Positions 39,130-47,716 of a stretch of 64,000 nucleotides of DNA are shown here, in pieces. The DNA is from Pseudomonadota bacterium (GTDB lineage Bacteria; Pseudomonadota; Gammaproteobacteria; Burkholderiales; Methylophilaceae). The stretch covers positions 1 to 64,000 of the forward strand of contig JAGVMP010000012.1 of NCBI GenBank assembly GCA_020053735.1, written 5' to 3'. The position numbers were made by a program, and so were the translations under genes. Below the pieces are notes generated by a model. It was not told where the DNA came from. It saw only the letters and a program-made list of their open reading frames with translations, and did not search any database. Every line of letters starts with the position of its first letter. The first letter of the stretch is position 1.

Positions 39130-39630
39130 ATGTCGAATGATATTACATTAACTTCTAAAGAATCTATATTAGACGACGAAGCAGCAACTTTGGCTTGTGG
39201 CGCGCGTTTTGCCAAGGTGGTACAGGCTGGGCTAGTGGTCTATTTGCATGGCGATTTGGGCGCGGGTAAAACTACTTTTGCGCGCGGCGTATTGCATGGG
39301 CTAGGCTATGTTGGTAAGGTAAAAAGTCCAACCTATACACTGGTTGAATCTTACCCGATTTTATTTAATAATATTTTTAACTATACGTTTTATCATTTTG
39401 ATTTATATCGTTTTATTGATGAAAATGAATGGGAAGCAGCGGGCTTTAGAGATTACTTTAATCCGCAAAGTGTTTGCATGATAGAGTGGCCAGAAAAAGC
39501 TGAGCATATGTTGCCTATCCCCGATGTAAATATCCAACTCTCACTATTAGACTTGGGTACAGCGATGGGTCGAAAAATTACATTTTCTGCTGCTTCGCCA
39601 TTGGGAGTTCAATGTTTAACGCATTTTTGA
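39130..39630 (+). CDS. tsaE: tRNA threonylcarbamoyladenosine synthesis ATPase TsaE
   Basis: P-loop ATPase needed with TsaD and TsaB to make t6A37 in tRNA. 166 residues. Walker A GDLGAGKT at 41-48, then VKSPTYTLVESYP and FYHFDLYRF, both typical of TsaE, and IEWPEKAEHMLP near the C-terminus. Start placed at the ATG 39130; an in-frame TTG two codons upstream is possible but would overlap the queG start codon. The stop lies 19 bases inside amiC, so the two are translationally linked, as in the E. coli tsaE-amiB pair. Confidence 0.94.
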   Translation: MSNDITLTSKESILDDEAATLACGARFAKVVQAGLVVYLHGDLGAGKTTFARGVLHGLGYVGKVKSPTYTLVESYPILFNNIFNYTFYHFDLYRFIDENEWEAAGFRDYFNPQSVCMIEWPEKAEHMLPIPDVNIQLSLLDLGTAMGRKITFSAASPLGVQCLTHF

Positions 39631-40982
39631 GGCAGCTTTTACTCGTTTACTGTTTGCTAATGTGTACAAACGTGCATGCAGCCAACACCATCACTGCCGC
39701 CCGCGTGTGGCCAGCGCAAGAATATACGCGCATTGCCATGGAATCGACCGCGCCAATTAAATATCAACTGCTGATACTAAAGAACCCTGATAGATTGGTA
39801 TTGGATATCGAAGATGTCGAGCTGACCAGCGTATTAAAAACACTCTCCGATAAAATTATTACCAGCGACCCTTACATTAAACAAGTACGCGTGGGTCAAT
39901 TTAAGCCTGGTGTGGTGCGCATTGCGGTAGATTTAAAGGGTGAGGTTAAATCTAATTTATTCGCACTTTTGCCTGCTGGCGACTACAAGCACCGACTGGT
40001 GCTGGATATTTACCCGTTGCAAGATGAGCTGATGGCCATGCTAGACAAAAAGAATAGCGAGGCTGGCGCACAAAAGCCAATTGTAGAGCCGCTACCGCCT
40101 AGTACGGATGCATCTACAGGCGCGCCTGTAGATATTGCTAGTGACCCCACTGCGCTGCCGCCGCCGACTGAGTCTCCAGCAGATACTAAGGCCTCAGAAA
40201 TTAAACCTGCAGAGAGTAAACCCACATCGGATCCAGCCAAGGATGCGGGCAAGGATGCAATTAAAAATAAAGAGGATGACCGCCTCATCACCATTGCGCT
40301 AGACGCAGGCCATGGCGGTGAAGACCCAGGGGCGCGGGGCGCAAGCGGTAGCCGTGAAAAAGTGATTACTTTGCAAATTGCAAAAAAACTGAAAGAAAAA
40401 ATTGATGCAGAACCTAATATGCGTGCGCTGCTCACGCGTGATGGCGATTACTTTGTGCCATTGGGCACACGTGTGGTAAAAGCACGCAAATTCAAGGCAG
40501 ATTTGTTTATTTCGATTCATGCAGACGCTTTTACCAATCCTGCAGCGCGTGGTTCATCCGTATTTGCACTGTCAGAGAAGGGTGCCACCAGCGCTAGCGC
40601 GCGTTATTTAGCCAAAAAGGAAAACGAATCTGACCTGATTGGCGGTGTGAGTTTAGGTGGTAAAGATCCAGTGTTGGCAAAAACGCTGTTAGATTTATCG
40701 CAAGCGGCCACTATTAACGATAGCTTGAAGCTTGGCAAAGCGGTATTAGGGCATATCGCAGGTGTGAATAAACTCCATAAGAACCATGTCGAGCAAGCAG
40801 GGTTTGCGGTACTAAAGTCGCCAGATATCCCGTCAATATTGGTAGAGACGGCATTTATTAGCAACCCAGAAGAAGAGAGGAAGCTGAATGACGATGCTTA
40901 CCAAGACAAATTGGTGGACTCAATTCTAAGTGGCATTAAAAAATATTTTGCCAGTAATCCAGCTTTAGCAAAAAACAGGTAG
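39612..40982 (+). CDS. amiC: N-acetylmuramoyl-L-alanine amidase
   Basis: Periplasmic zinc amidase that splits septal peptidoglycan during cell division. 456 residues: signal peptide (about 1-22, cleaved after VHA), AMIN domain for septal targeting (about 25-130), a Pro/Ala/Ser/Lys-rich linker (about 145-215), and an Amidase_3 domain. Zinc ligands His234 (DAGHGGEDPG), Glu249 (SREKVI) and His303 (FISIHADAF), catalytic Glu in ILVETAFISNPEEE. It overlaps tsaE by 19 bases. The regulatory helix insert typical of EnvC/NlpD-activated amidases appears between about 320 and 395. AmiB could be an equally good name. Confidence 0.93.
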   Translation: MFNAFLRQLLLVYCLLMCTNVHAANTITAARVWPAQEYTRIAMESTAPIKYQLLILKNPDRLVLDIEDVELTSVLKTLSDKIITSDPYIKQVRVGQFKPGVVRIAVDLKGEVKSNLFALLPAGDYKHRLVLDIYPLQDELMAMLDKKNSEAGAQKPIVEPLPPSTDASTGAPVDIASDPTALPPPTESPADTKASEIKPAESKPTSDPAKDAGKDAIKNKEDDRLITIALDAGHGGEDPGARGASGSREKVITLQIAKKLKEKIDAEPNMRALLTRDGDYFVPLGTRVVKARKFKADLFISIHADAFTNPAARGSSVFALSEKGATSASARYLAKKENESDLIGGVSLGGKDPVLAKTLLDLSQAATINDSLKLGKAVLGHIAGVNKLHKNHVEQAGFAVLKSPDIPSILVETAFISNPEEERKLNDDAYQDKLVDSILSGIKKYFASNPALAKNR

Positions 40983-41001
40983 GCATTTTAATTTTTAAGA
41001 C

Positions 41002-42552
41002 TTAGTTTTTATAATTCAAGTCAATCTCTCTAGCAGTTTGCCCATAACCAGCTTGGGCAAGCAAGGCGCGCGTGATATAGCGGCTTATCACTTGACGCAA
41101 ATTACTTACTTTGTCGCCATCCACAAAAGTCTGCGGAAATTTATAACTCAGCCATGCATATAAGCTTAAATTTTGGCTTAAGATTTCGGCGGCCTCCAAG
41201 TGCTTAGGAGTGATGTGCTTTGAGTCGATGCTATTAAGCCAAACAGGTGTTGACGGCAATGCTCTGGGAGCCAATAGGTACGAGCTCTGTAGGCACATTA
41301 AAAAATAATCTTTTTCTATATTCACATTAATTGAAATTGGCGCGCAAGCAAATATAAACTTGTCCTGCAGTGCCATATTCGGCGCAAACTCGTCCACTAG
41401 TAAGGCTTGGCTGTGTTGCGCATCTACATTGCTTAGCTCAAATAGACTGTGCTCAAAACGCAATCTATGTGCAAAATAATCCAAACATTCAGATAACTTA
41501 TTCGTATGTAGTCGGTGTGAAATAGCGACAATTTCACCGAATTTGGCTGCAATGGGTAGCCTTTTTAAATCCACAGTATCGTCGGTGGCCAGCATGTGCT
41601 CAATGTGAATGCGCTCATCATCTTCTAGCACATTCACAAAACCTGTATCGTAAATGCCAAAACGGCCAGCGCGACCGGCGATTTGGCGTACTTCGGTAGC
41701 ATTCAGTGGTCGTGCAGCCATACCATCAAATTTATGGATGGCACTAAATACTATCCGGCGGATGGGTAGGTTTAGCCCCATGCCAATGGCGTCGGTTGCC
41801 ACTAAAACACTGGCTTGTCCGCTACTAAAGCGCTCGGATTCGTGGCGGCGTACTTCAGGTGATAATGCACCGTAAATGCTGGCAACGCTGTAACCCCATT
41901 GCCGAAAGCGCGCCGATAAAGTCAGCACGTCCTTTCTGCTAAAGGCGATAAATGCGTCACCTTTTTGCAACTGATTTTTTAGCTTGGGTTTACTGTAGTG
42001 TTTACCGCACAGGCTAGTTTCTTCAAATATCAGCGGTGTCATCCGTTGCAATTGGGTGATTTCGTAGGTTTCATTTAGATGCTCTAATACTTGCAAGCAT
42101 GCTGCAGTGACTGAGTTTGCGCCGCATACAAACACCTGCCTAGCAGGTACGCCCACCAATGCAGCTGTCCAAGCACTGCCGCGGTCTGCATCTTGTAACA
42201 TTTGAATTTCATCAATAATCGCCACGTCGATTTGCTTGCTGGGATTCATCATCTCAATGGTGCTGGCGGTGTGCTGTGCACCAGCAACGATGACGCGCTC
42301 TTCACCTGTAATTAAGTTGCAAGGCACACCTGCCGCCATTAGTTTATCGCGCACCTCCATCGCCAATAAACGTAAAGGCGCTAAGTAAGCACCTGATTTA
42401 GCGGCCATTAAGCTGTTAAGCGCGTGATACGTTTTGCCAGAGTTGGTTGGGCCTAAATAAAAGTGGTGATGGCGCTTGATAGCACGCGCTTTGCTAAAGC
42501 TATGGGCAAAATCGTTTGGTTGAATTGTGGCTGGTTTAATAGTTATGGGCAT
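41002..42552 (-). CDS. Suv3-like DExH RNA helicase
   Basis: 516-residue superfamily 2 helicase resembling the mitochondrial Suv3 RNA helicase. Walker A GPTNSGKT at 34-41, YLAPLRLLAMEV (motif Ia), TGEER, Walker B variant DEIQ at 114-117, motif V VATDAIGMGLNLP at 251-263, motif VI QIAGRAGR at 290-297. The C-terminal 200 residues are all-helical like the Suv3 core. Suv3 unwinds RNA for degradation by an associated nuclease; the bacterial role is not settled. It is on the opposite strand inside an otherwise conserved tsaE-amiC-mutL-miaA order, convergent with amiC (19-base gap) and divergent from mutL (45-base gap). Confidence 0.85.
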   Translation of the reverse strand: MPITIKPATIQPNDFAHSFSKARAIKRHHHFYLGPTNSGKTYHALNSLMAAKSGAYLAPLRLLAMEVRDKLMAAGVPCNLITGEERVIVAGAQHTASTIEMMNPSKQIDVAIIDEIQMLQDADRGSAWTAALVGVPARQVFVCGANSVTAACLQVLEHLNETYEITQLQRMTPLIFEETSLCGKHYSKPKLKNQLQKGDAFIAFSRKDVLTLSARFRQWGYSVASIYGALSPEVRRHESERFSSGQASVLVATDAIGMGLNLPIRRIVFSAIHKFDGMAARPLNATEVRQIAGRAGRFGIYDTGFVNVLEDDERIHIEHMLATDDTVDLKRLPIAAKFGEIVAISHRLHTNKLSECLDYFAHRLRFEHSLFELSNVDAQHSQALLVDEFAPNMALQDKFIFACAPISINVNIEKDYFLMCLQSSYLLAPRALPSTPVWLNSIDSKHITPKHLEAAEILSQNLSLYAWLSYKFPQTFVDGDKVSNLRQVISRYITRALLAQAGYGQTAREIDLNYKN

Positions 42553-42597
42553 TGTGCAAGATTGTGGCTTAAAACAGGTAAAATATCACCCATCATT

Positions 42598-44433
42598 ATG
42601 CCTGCAATCAAATTATTACCCGATCAATTAATCAGCCAAATTGCTGCTGGCGAGGTGGTAGAACGGCCAGCTTCTGCGCTCAAAGAGCTGCTGGAAAACA
42701 GCCTGGATGCAGGTTCTAGCGAGATTTCAGTTAGTTTAATACAAGGTGGCGTCAAGCAATTAAAAGTCATCGATAACGGCGGCGGCATTCCTCAACAAGA
42801 TTTGGCCATGGCCTTAACTCGCCATGCCACCAGCAAAATTGCCAGCTTGGAAGATTTAGAAGCAGTTGCCAGTTTGGGCTTTCGCGGCGAGGCGTTGGCG
42901 AGCATCGCTTCGGTTTCACGCACGCAGATATCCAGCCGCGTACTTGATACCAAATATGCATGGCGTATTGCCTCAGAAGGCAATTCAATCGCACCATTAC
43001 AACCCATTGGCTTAGATGTTGGCACCATTGTTGAAGTCAATGACTTATATTTTAATACGCCAGCTCGGCGCAAGTTTTTAAAAACCGAAGCAACAGAATT
43101 TGGTCATTGTGAAGAGGCATTTAGCCGCGTCGCGCTTTCGCGTCCGGATGTCGCGTTTATGTTGCGGCATAATGGCAGGGCGCTTAGCCGTTATTCTGCC
43201 AGCGAGCCGACAAAAAGATTCAGCGAAGTATTAGGCGCAGAGTTTGCGGCCGAAAGTATTAGAGTCGATGAGCAGGCCGCAGGTTTGCGTTTATGGGGAA
43301 TGGCGGCCAAGCCTACGTTTAATCGCAATAGCCGCGATACACAATATGTGTATGTCAATGGCCGTTTTGTCCGCGATAAATTGATTGCACACGCCATTCG
43401 CCAAGCCTATCAAGATGTCCTGCACCACGACCGTCACCCCGCATTCGTGCTATTTTTGGAGTGTGATCCGAATTTAGTGGATGTCAACGTGCACCCAAGT
43501 AAAACCGAGGTGCGGTTTAGAGATGGCCAAGCGATACATCGCTTTATTTTCCATTCGCTACATAAAAATCTGGCCACACCAACAGGTTTATCTAATGCGG
43601 CCACTGCCAGCCAAGCCGCGCATAATCCGTTTGCCTCACAATATGCTAGCTCCCCCAATTATCCGCAGTATCAAACGCAAATCAATTTAAGCGCTAACCA
43701 ACCTAGCACTTTTTACCAAACCTTATTTGCTAATAATCCACTACGAGCAGAAAATGATGCCCTGCAAGCCAATACCCATAAGGCTTCTGGCGATGCTGTT
43801 TTAAGCAATGAAAATACACCTGAATATCAACCTCAAGACTTTCCCTTGGGCTTTGCAGTCGCGCAAATTCACGGCGTGTATATTCTCGCGCAAAACAGCG
43901 CAGGTTTGGTCGTGATTGATATGCATGCCGCGCACGAGCGCATTATGTACGAGCAACTGAAAAATGCTCTGGATAATAAGGCTGTGCCGATGCAGCCACT
44001 GCTGATCCCTGTTAGTTTTAATGCGGATAGGCTAGAAGTAGCAACGGTGAATGAAGAGTTAGCAACTAGTGCGGATAATCTATGGCAACTGGGTTTTGAT
44101 ATTGCCGTGCTTTCACCCAACACGTTGGCGGTACGCGCAGTGCCGACGATGCTGCAAAATGCAGATGCTGTGCAACTGGCGCGTGATGTATTAAAAGATT
44201 TACGCGAATACGGCGCCAGCCGAGCGCTCACAGAACGCAGAAATGAGTTGCTCGGCACTATGGCTTGCCATGCGGCTGTACGTGCCAATCGCATCCTCAC
44301 TGTGACTGAGATGAATGCTTTGCTGCGCGATATGGAAGCCACAGAGCGAAGCGGCATGTGCAACCACGGCCGCCCAACTTGGTTTCAGGTGAGTATGAGT
44401 GATTTGGATAAAATGTTTATGCGGGGGAAGTAA
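42598..44433 (+). CDS. mutL: DNA mismatch repair protein MutL
   Basis: GHKL ATPase that couples MutS recognition to strand incision. 611 residues. N-terminal ATPase motifs LLENSLDAGSSEI, VIDNGGGI, TRHATSKI and GFRGEALASI, and VNVHPSKTEVRF in the transducer domain. A variable linker spans about 330-420. The C-terminal domain has DMHAAHERIMYE and CNHGRP, the metal-site motifs of MutL proteins with their own nicking endonuclease, expected in organisms lacking MutH. The start is the ATG at 42598 (MPAIKLLPDQLISQIAAGEV); the open frame extends 45 codons upstream but that part overlaps the helicase gene and is not MutL-like. The next gene starts 2 bases after the stop. Confidence 0.96.
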   Translation: MPAIKLLPDQLISQIAAGEVVERPASALKELLENSLDAGSSEISVSLIQGGVKQLKVIDNGGGIPQQDLAMALTRHATSKIASLEDLEAVASLGFRGEALASIASVSRTQISSRVLDTKYAWRIASEGNSIAPLQPIGLDVGTIVEVNDLYFNTPARRKFLKTEATEFGHCEEAFSRVALSRPDVAFMLRHNGRALSRYSASEPTKRFSEVLGAEFAAESIRVDEQAAGLRLWGMAAKPTFNRNSRDTQYVYVNGRFVRDKLIAHAIRQAYQDVLHHDRHPAFVLFLECDPNLVDVNVHPSKTEVRFRDGQAIHRFIFHSLHKNLATPTGLSNAATASQAAHNPFASQYASSPNYPQYQTQINLSANQPSTFYQTLFANNPLRAENDALQANTHKASGDAVLSNENTPEYQPQDFPLGFAVAQIHGVYILAQNSAGLVVIDMHAAHERIMYEQLKNALDNKAVPMQPLLIPVSFNADRLEVATVNEELATSADNLWQLGFDIAVLSPNTLAVRAVPTMLQNADAVQLARDVLKDLREYGASRALTERRNELLGTMACHAAVRANRILTVTEMNALLRDMEATERSGMCNHGRPTWFQVSMSDLDKMFMRGK

Positions 44434-44435
44434 TA

Positions 44436-45074
44436 TTGTCAAAACAAGACCTTGTAGAATCAAAATCGCATTGGAATCAAGTATATTCGACTAAGGCTGT
44501 CAATGCGGTCAGTTGGTTTCAACATCATGCTAATGATTCAATTCGTTTTTTGCAAAAAACGGGCGTAGACCAATCTGCTTCAATTATAGATGTTGGTGGT
44601 GGCGCTTCGACATTGGTGGATGATTTATTAGCGAGTGGATACAAAAAATTATCGGTATTGGACATTTCAGAAAATGCGCTTTTAGCTACAAAAAATCGCT
44701 TGGGAACGCGTGCCGACCAAATCCATTTGTTGGTGGCCGATATTACGAAAATAACGTTTCCATTGCACAGTTTTGACGTTTGGCATGACCGCGCTGTTTT
44801 TCATTTTTTAACTTCTGCTAAAGACAGAAAAGCCTATATTCAAAATATTCTACATTCTGTTAAACCCAATGGGCATGTCATTATCGCTACATTTTCTGAG
44901 GATGGCCCTATGCAATGTAGTGGGCTAAAAACTGTACGTTATAGTGCTACTAGTTTGCACGCAGAGCTTGGAAAGTCGTTTGCGCTTATTGTGAATGAAA
45001 AAGTACTGCACCACACGCCAGGCGGTAATGTGCAAGAGTTTGTTTACTGTTATTTTCGTATTTTAGATGTGTAA
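44436..45074 (+). CDS. Class I SAM-dependent methyltransferase
   Basis: 212 residues, soluble. SAM-binding glycine motif IIDVGGGAST near residues 50-59, VLDISENAL (motif with the ribose-binding acid, about 76-84), then LVADITKITFPLHSFDVWHDRAVFHFL (post-I/motif II region). N-terminal HWNQVYSTKAVNAVSWFQ is typical of a widespread uncharacterised methyltransferase family. The start is TTG at 44436 with GGGGGA nine bases upstream; it lies 2 bases after mutL and its stop overlaps miaA by 8 bases, so the three genes form a tight operon. Substrate unknown; a link to translation or repair is suggested only by location. Confidence 0.85.
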   Translation: MSKQDLVESKSHWNQVYSTKAVNAVSWFQHHANDSIRFLQKTGVDQSASIIDVGGGASTLVDDLLASGYKKLSVLDISENALLATKNRLGTRADQIHLLVADITKITFPLHSFDVWHDRAVFHFLTSAKDRKAYIQNILHSVKPNGHVIIATFSEDGPMQCSGLKTVRYSATSLHAELGKSFALIVNEKVLHHTPGGNVQEFVYCYFRILDV

Positions 45075-46017
45075 TTTGGTGAGTTCGTTGCCAGCTGCAA
45101 TTTTTTTGATGGGCCCAACCGCCAGTGGCAAAACTGGTGCGGCGGTTTACTTGCATTCAAAACTACCAGTCGAAATCATCAGTGTTGATTCTGCATTAGT
45201 GTTTAGAGAGATGAACATTGGCACGGCCAAGCCAGATGCAGCAACGCTGGCAAGCGCTCCGCATCATTTGATTGATATTATTCCACCAACCAGCGCATAT
45301 TCTGCGGCGAACTTTAGAAGTGATGCTTTGCGATTGATGGCAGATATTACCGCACGTGGCAAAATTCCGCTGCTGGTGGGCGGCACTATGTTGTATTTTA
45401 AAGCCTTGACGGAGGGCATGAGTGGTTTGCCACCAGCCAATGCTGATATTAGGACAAGGCTAGACGCACGTGCGGCTTTGATTGGTTGGCCAGCGATGCA
45501 CGAAAAGTTGGCTTTGATTGACCCAGAAACTGCAGCACGCTTACAACCCAACGATGCACAACGCATTCAACGTGCGTTAGAAGTGTTTGAAATTACCGGT
45601 GAAGCCATGAGCAGCTTATTTAAAAAGCAAAGCAGTGAGGCGCTGCCTTACCAAGTGCTCAAAATTGCACTGGTGCCTAGTGAGCGTAGTGTATTACACC
45701 AAAGAATAGCAGCACGCTTCGATGAAATGCTGAAATTGGGCTTGGTGGATGAGGTAAAAGGTTTGTTAAGCAAATATCCAGCGCTTACGCCTGAATCAAC
45801 CTCTATGCGCTGTGTGGGCTATCGGCAGGTTTTAGAGCATTTGAATGGCGATTATGATGTAGCAGAGTTGCGTGACAGGGGCATTTTTGCCACGCGCCAG
45901 CTGGCAAAGCGCCAACTCACTTGGTTGCGCGGCATGGAAGATACGTTTGAATTGGATTGTTTGCAGGCCGATTTGAATAGCGTAGTATTGGAAAAAGTTG
46001 AGCGGTTTATAGCTTAA
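45067..46017 (+). CDS. miaA: tRNA dimethylallyltransferase MiaA
   Basis: Adds the isopentenyl group to A37 of tRNAs reading UNN codons. 316 residues. P-loop MGPTASGKTGAAV near 15-27, IISVDSALVFREMNIGTAKP, HHLIDIIPP, LLVGGTMLYFKAL, and the DAQRIQRALEV segment, with the C-terminal RCVGYRQVLEHL and TRQLAKRQLTWLR. The ATG at 45067 overlaps the methyltransferase stop by 8 bases. The usual downstream partner hfq is absent here; an intergenic repeat follows instead. Confidence 0.96.
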   Translation: MCNLVSSLPAAIFLMGPTASGKTGAAVYLHSKLPVEIISVDSALVFREMNIGTAKPDAATLASAPHHLIDIIPPTSAYSAANFRSDALRLMADITARGKIPLLVGGTMLYFKALTEGMSGLPPANADIRTRLDARAALIGWPAMHEKLALIDPETAARLQPNDAQRIQRALEVFEITGEAMSSLFKKQSSEALPYQVLKIALVPSERSVLHQRIAARFDEMLKLGLVDEVKGLLSKYPALTPESTSMRCVGYRQVLEHLNGDYDVAELRDRGIFATRQLAKRQLTWLRGMEDTFELDCLQADLNSVVLEKVERFIA

Positions 46018-46030
46018 ATATTTGTAGTTT

Positions 46031-46132
46031 GTTCCGACGTAGTGATTTTAGCAGGCAAGCCGCGTAGCGGATGCTCGCAAAGTCGGAATCTAGTGGCTTT
46101 AAAGACGCTGGATTCCGTGTCAAGCACGGAAT
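46031..46132. repeat. Composite intergenic palindromic repeat
   Basis: TTCCGAC (46032-46038) pairs with GTCGGAA (46082-46088) around a region with its own GCCGC/GCGG hairpin near 46060-46070; a second hairpin follows, ATTCCGTG (46112-46119) with CACGGAAT (46125-46132) and a 5-base loop, then GACGG. The ATTCCNNG...CNNGGAAT-ATGACG style is common in dispersed proteobacterial intergenic repeats. It follows the miaA stop without a T-run, so it is not an ordinary terminator. Confidence 0.5.
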
Positions 46133-46157
46133 GACGGCGTGAAGTGAAAGGGTGAGG

Positions 46158-46751
46158 ATGAAGAATTGGATTAAAGAAAACCTAGTGTTAGTCATCGGCC
46201 TGGCACTGCCAGTGTTGTTGATTGTACTGTTTTTTGCGGCTACGGTGATTCCAAAAATGTACAGTACGCCACCACAATATGAAGTGTTGTTTAGTGTGCA
46301 GGATTACGGTTATCAAAATAAACCAGACTATACGATTGATTTTAATGTAAAAAATCAACAACTGATGGTGAAGGCTAAAAAAACAGATGGCAAAGATAGC
46401 TACTACAACTCCAAAAAACTAATGGCTTATGACGCCAAAAATGAAGTGATGCGCGAAATCACTATTGATGCCAGCCAATTGAGTGATAGCGCTGAAATAT
46501 TGTTAGCAGAAACCAAAAATATGACCATAGATACCGCTATGGTGGCGCCAGATGGCTATGTGATGGAAAACCAACGCTATGGCAACAATGGCCTAGTTGG
46601 CGGCCTATTTGGCGGTGGTGGCCATAATAGCGGCTATCGGCTTAAAAAGGGCAGTGTAGGCTACAAAATCAACACCCTGCAAAATAATTATTATTACGAC
46701 CAGCTGCACTTTATTGGCTGGGTTGTTAATAACGATATTGTGAAAAGATAA
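46158..46751 (+). CDS. Membrane-anchored protein of unknown function
   Basis: 197 residues, not recognised. A single N-terminal helix (about 9-33, LVIGLALPVLLIVLFFAATVIP) anchors a hydrophilic, probably periplasmic domain rich in Tyr, Asn and Lys, with a glycine cluster (GLVGGLFGGGGHNSG) near 152-166. GTG at 46152 and ATG at 46158 are possible starts; the ATG is chosen because AAAGGG lies at the right distance. It is 10 bases before the DUF2157 gene, so the pair is likely one operon and may work together. Codon use and hydropathy are consistent with a real gene. Confidence 0.7.
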   Translation: MKNWIKENLVLVIGLALPVLLIVLFFAATVIPKMYSTPPQYEVLFSVQDYGYQNKPDYTIDFNVKNQQLMVKAKKTDGKDSYYNSKKLMAYDAKNEVMREITIDASQLSDSAEILLAETKNMTIDTAMVAPDGYVMENQRYGNNGLVGGLFGGGGHNSGYRLKKGSVGYKINTLQNNYYYDQLHFIGWVVNNDIVKR

Positions 46752-46761
46752 GAGGCGAAGA

Positions 46762-47697
46762 ATGTCAAAAGAAGAAGCGCTTCAAGATATCGTCTCTCTA
46801 GCAAAACACAACCAGATTACGCTAGATGAAATAAAGCATGCCTTGGAGGCCGCGCCTGCATTGGCTTCCAAGCCATCTTCTAGTGTGCTCTCTAAGTTAT
46901 TCGGCTACATTGGTGGCATTTTTGTCTTTGCTGGCATTGGCGTATTTATTAGCATGTATTGGGACGATTTTGGCTCTGCCGCGCGCGTGATTGTGACTTT
47001 AGGCGTAGGTCTTGTGGCATTTATCATGGGCTTAGTGTGTTTAGCAGATAAGCGTTACGACAAAGCCGCCACGCCATTGTTTATTGTTTCATCAATATTG
47101 CAACCGATGGGCATTTTGGTGATGTTGCAAGAATACTCATCGGGTGGCGATGCGCGGCATGGTCTTATCTTTATGTCGGCGTATATGCTCATACAGCAGG
47201 GTGCTACGTTTTGGGCGAAACGCTTGTCAGTGCTGGCATTCAGCGCCATTCTATTCGGTTGTATTTTGTTGGCGAATTTATTTGATGTATGGAACTGGGA
47301 TGGCGAACTGATTGGCATGGTGATTGGCGTTTCGCTGATTTGCGTGGCTTACGCACTACAGCAATCTAAACACCTTGCAATTGCGCCATTTTGGTATTTT
47401 GTCGGTGGCGTAATCTTGATGTGGTCGGTGTTTGAAGCGGTAGAAAACACGCCGCTTGAGCTGCTTTATCTGGGCTTGTCCGCACTCATGATATTTTTAA
47501 GTACGCATGTGCGTAGTCGCGCGCTACTGGGTGTGGGTACGCTGGCGATGCTGATTTATATTGGCTATTACACGGCCAAACATTTTGCCAATACACTAGG
47601 TTGGCCGATTGCATTGGTGGTGATTGGGGTAGCGCTGATTGCCTTAAGCTCGCTTGCAGTGAGATTAAATAACAAATATATAAAAACAAATACTTAA
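46762..47697 (+). CDS. DUF2157-type multi-pass membrane protein
   Basis: 311 residues. A soluble N-terminal 45 residues (SLAKHNQITLDEIKHALE) is followed by about nine membrane helices starting at residue 48 (LFGYIGGIFVFAGIGVFISMYW). The HNQI...LSKLFGYIGGIFVFAGIGVFIS pattern resembles the DUF2157 family, whose function is unknown. Ribosome-binding site AGAGGCG. It probably forms an operon with the preceding membrane-anchored protein and converges with dapC after 19 bases. Confidence 0.7.
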   Translation: MSKEEALQDIVSLAKHNQITLDEIKHALEAAPALASKPSSSVLSKLFGYIGGIFVFAGIGVFISMYWDDFGSAARVIVTLGVGLVAFIMGLVCLADKRYDKAATPLFIVSSILQPMGILVMLQEYSSGGDARHGLIFMSAYMLIQQGATFWAKRLSVLAFSAILFGCILLANLFDVWNWDGELIGMVIGVSLICVAYALQQSKHLAIAPFWYFVGGVILMWSVFEAVENTPLELLYLGLSALMIFLSTHVRSRALLGVGTLAMLIYIGYYTAKHFANTLGWPIALVVIGVALIALSSLAVRLNNKYIKTNT

Positions 47698-47716
47698 CTT
47701 ATTAAGTTAAAGTAAA

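Noticed and set aside
42463-42597. 45-codon N-terminal extension of the mutL frame
   Set aside because: It overlaps the opposite-strand helicase gene and is not MutL-like; the conserved MutL beginning starts at the ATG 42598.
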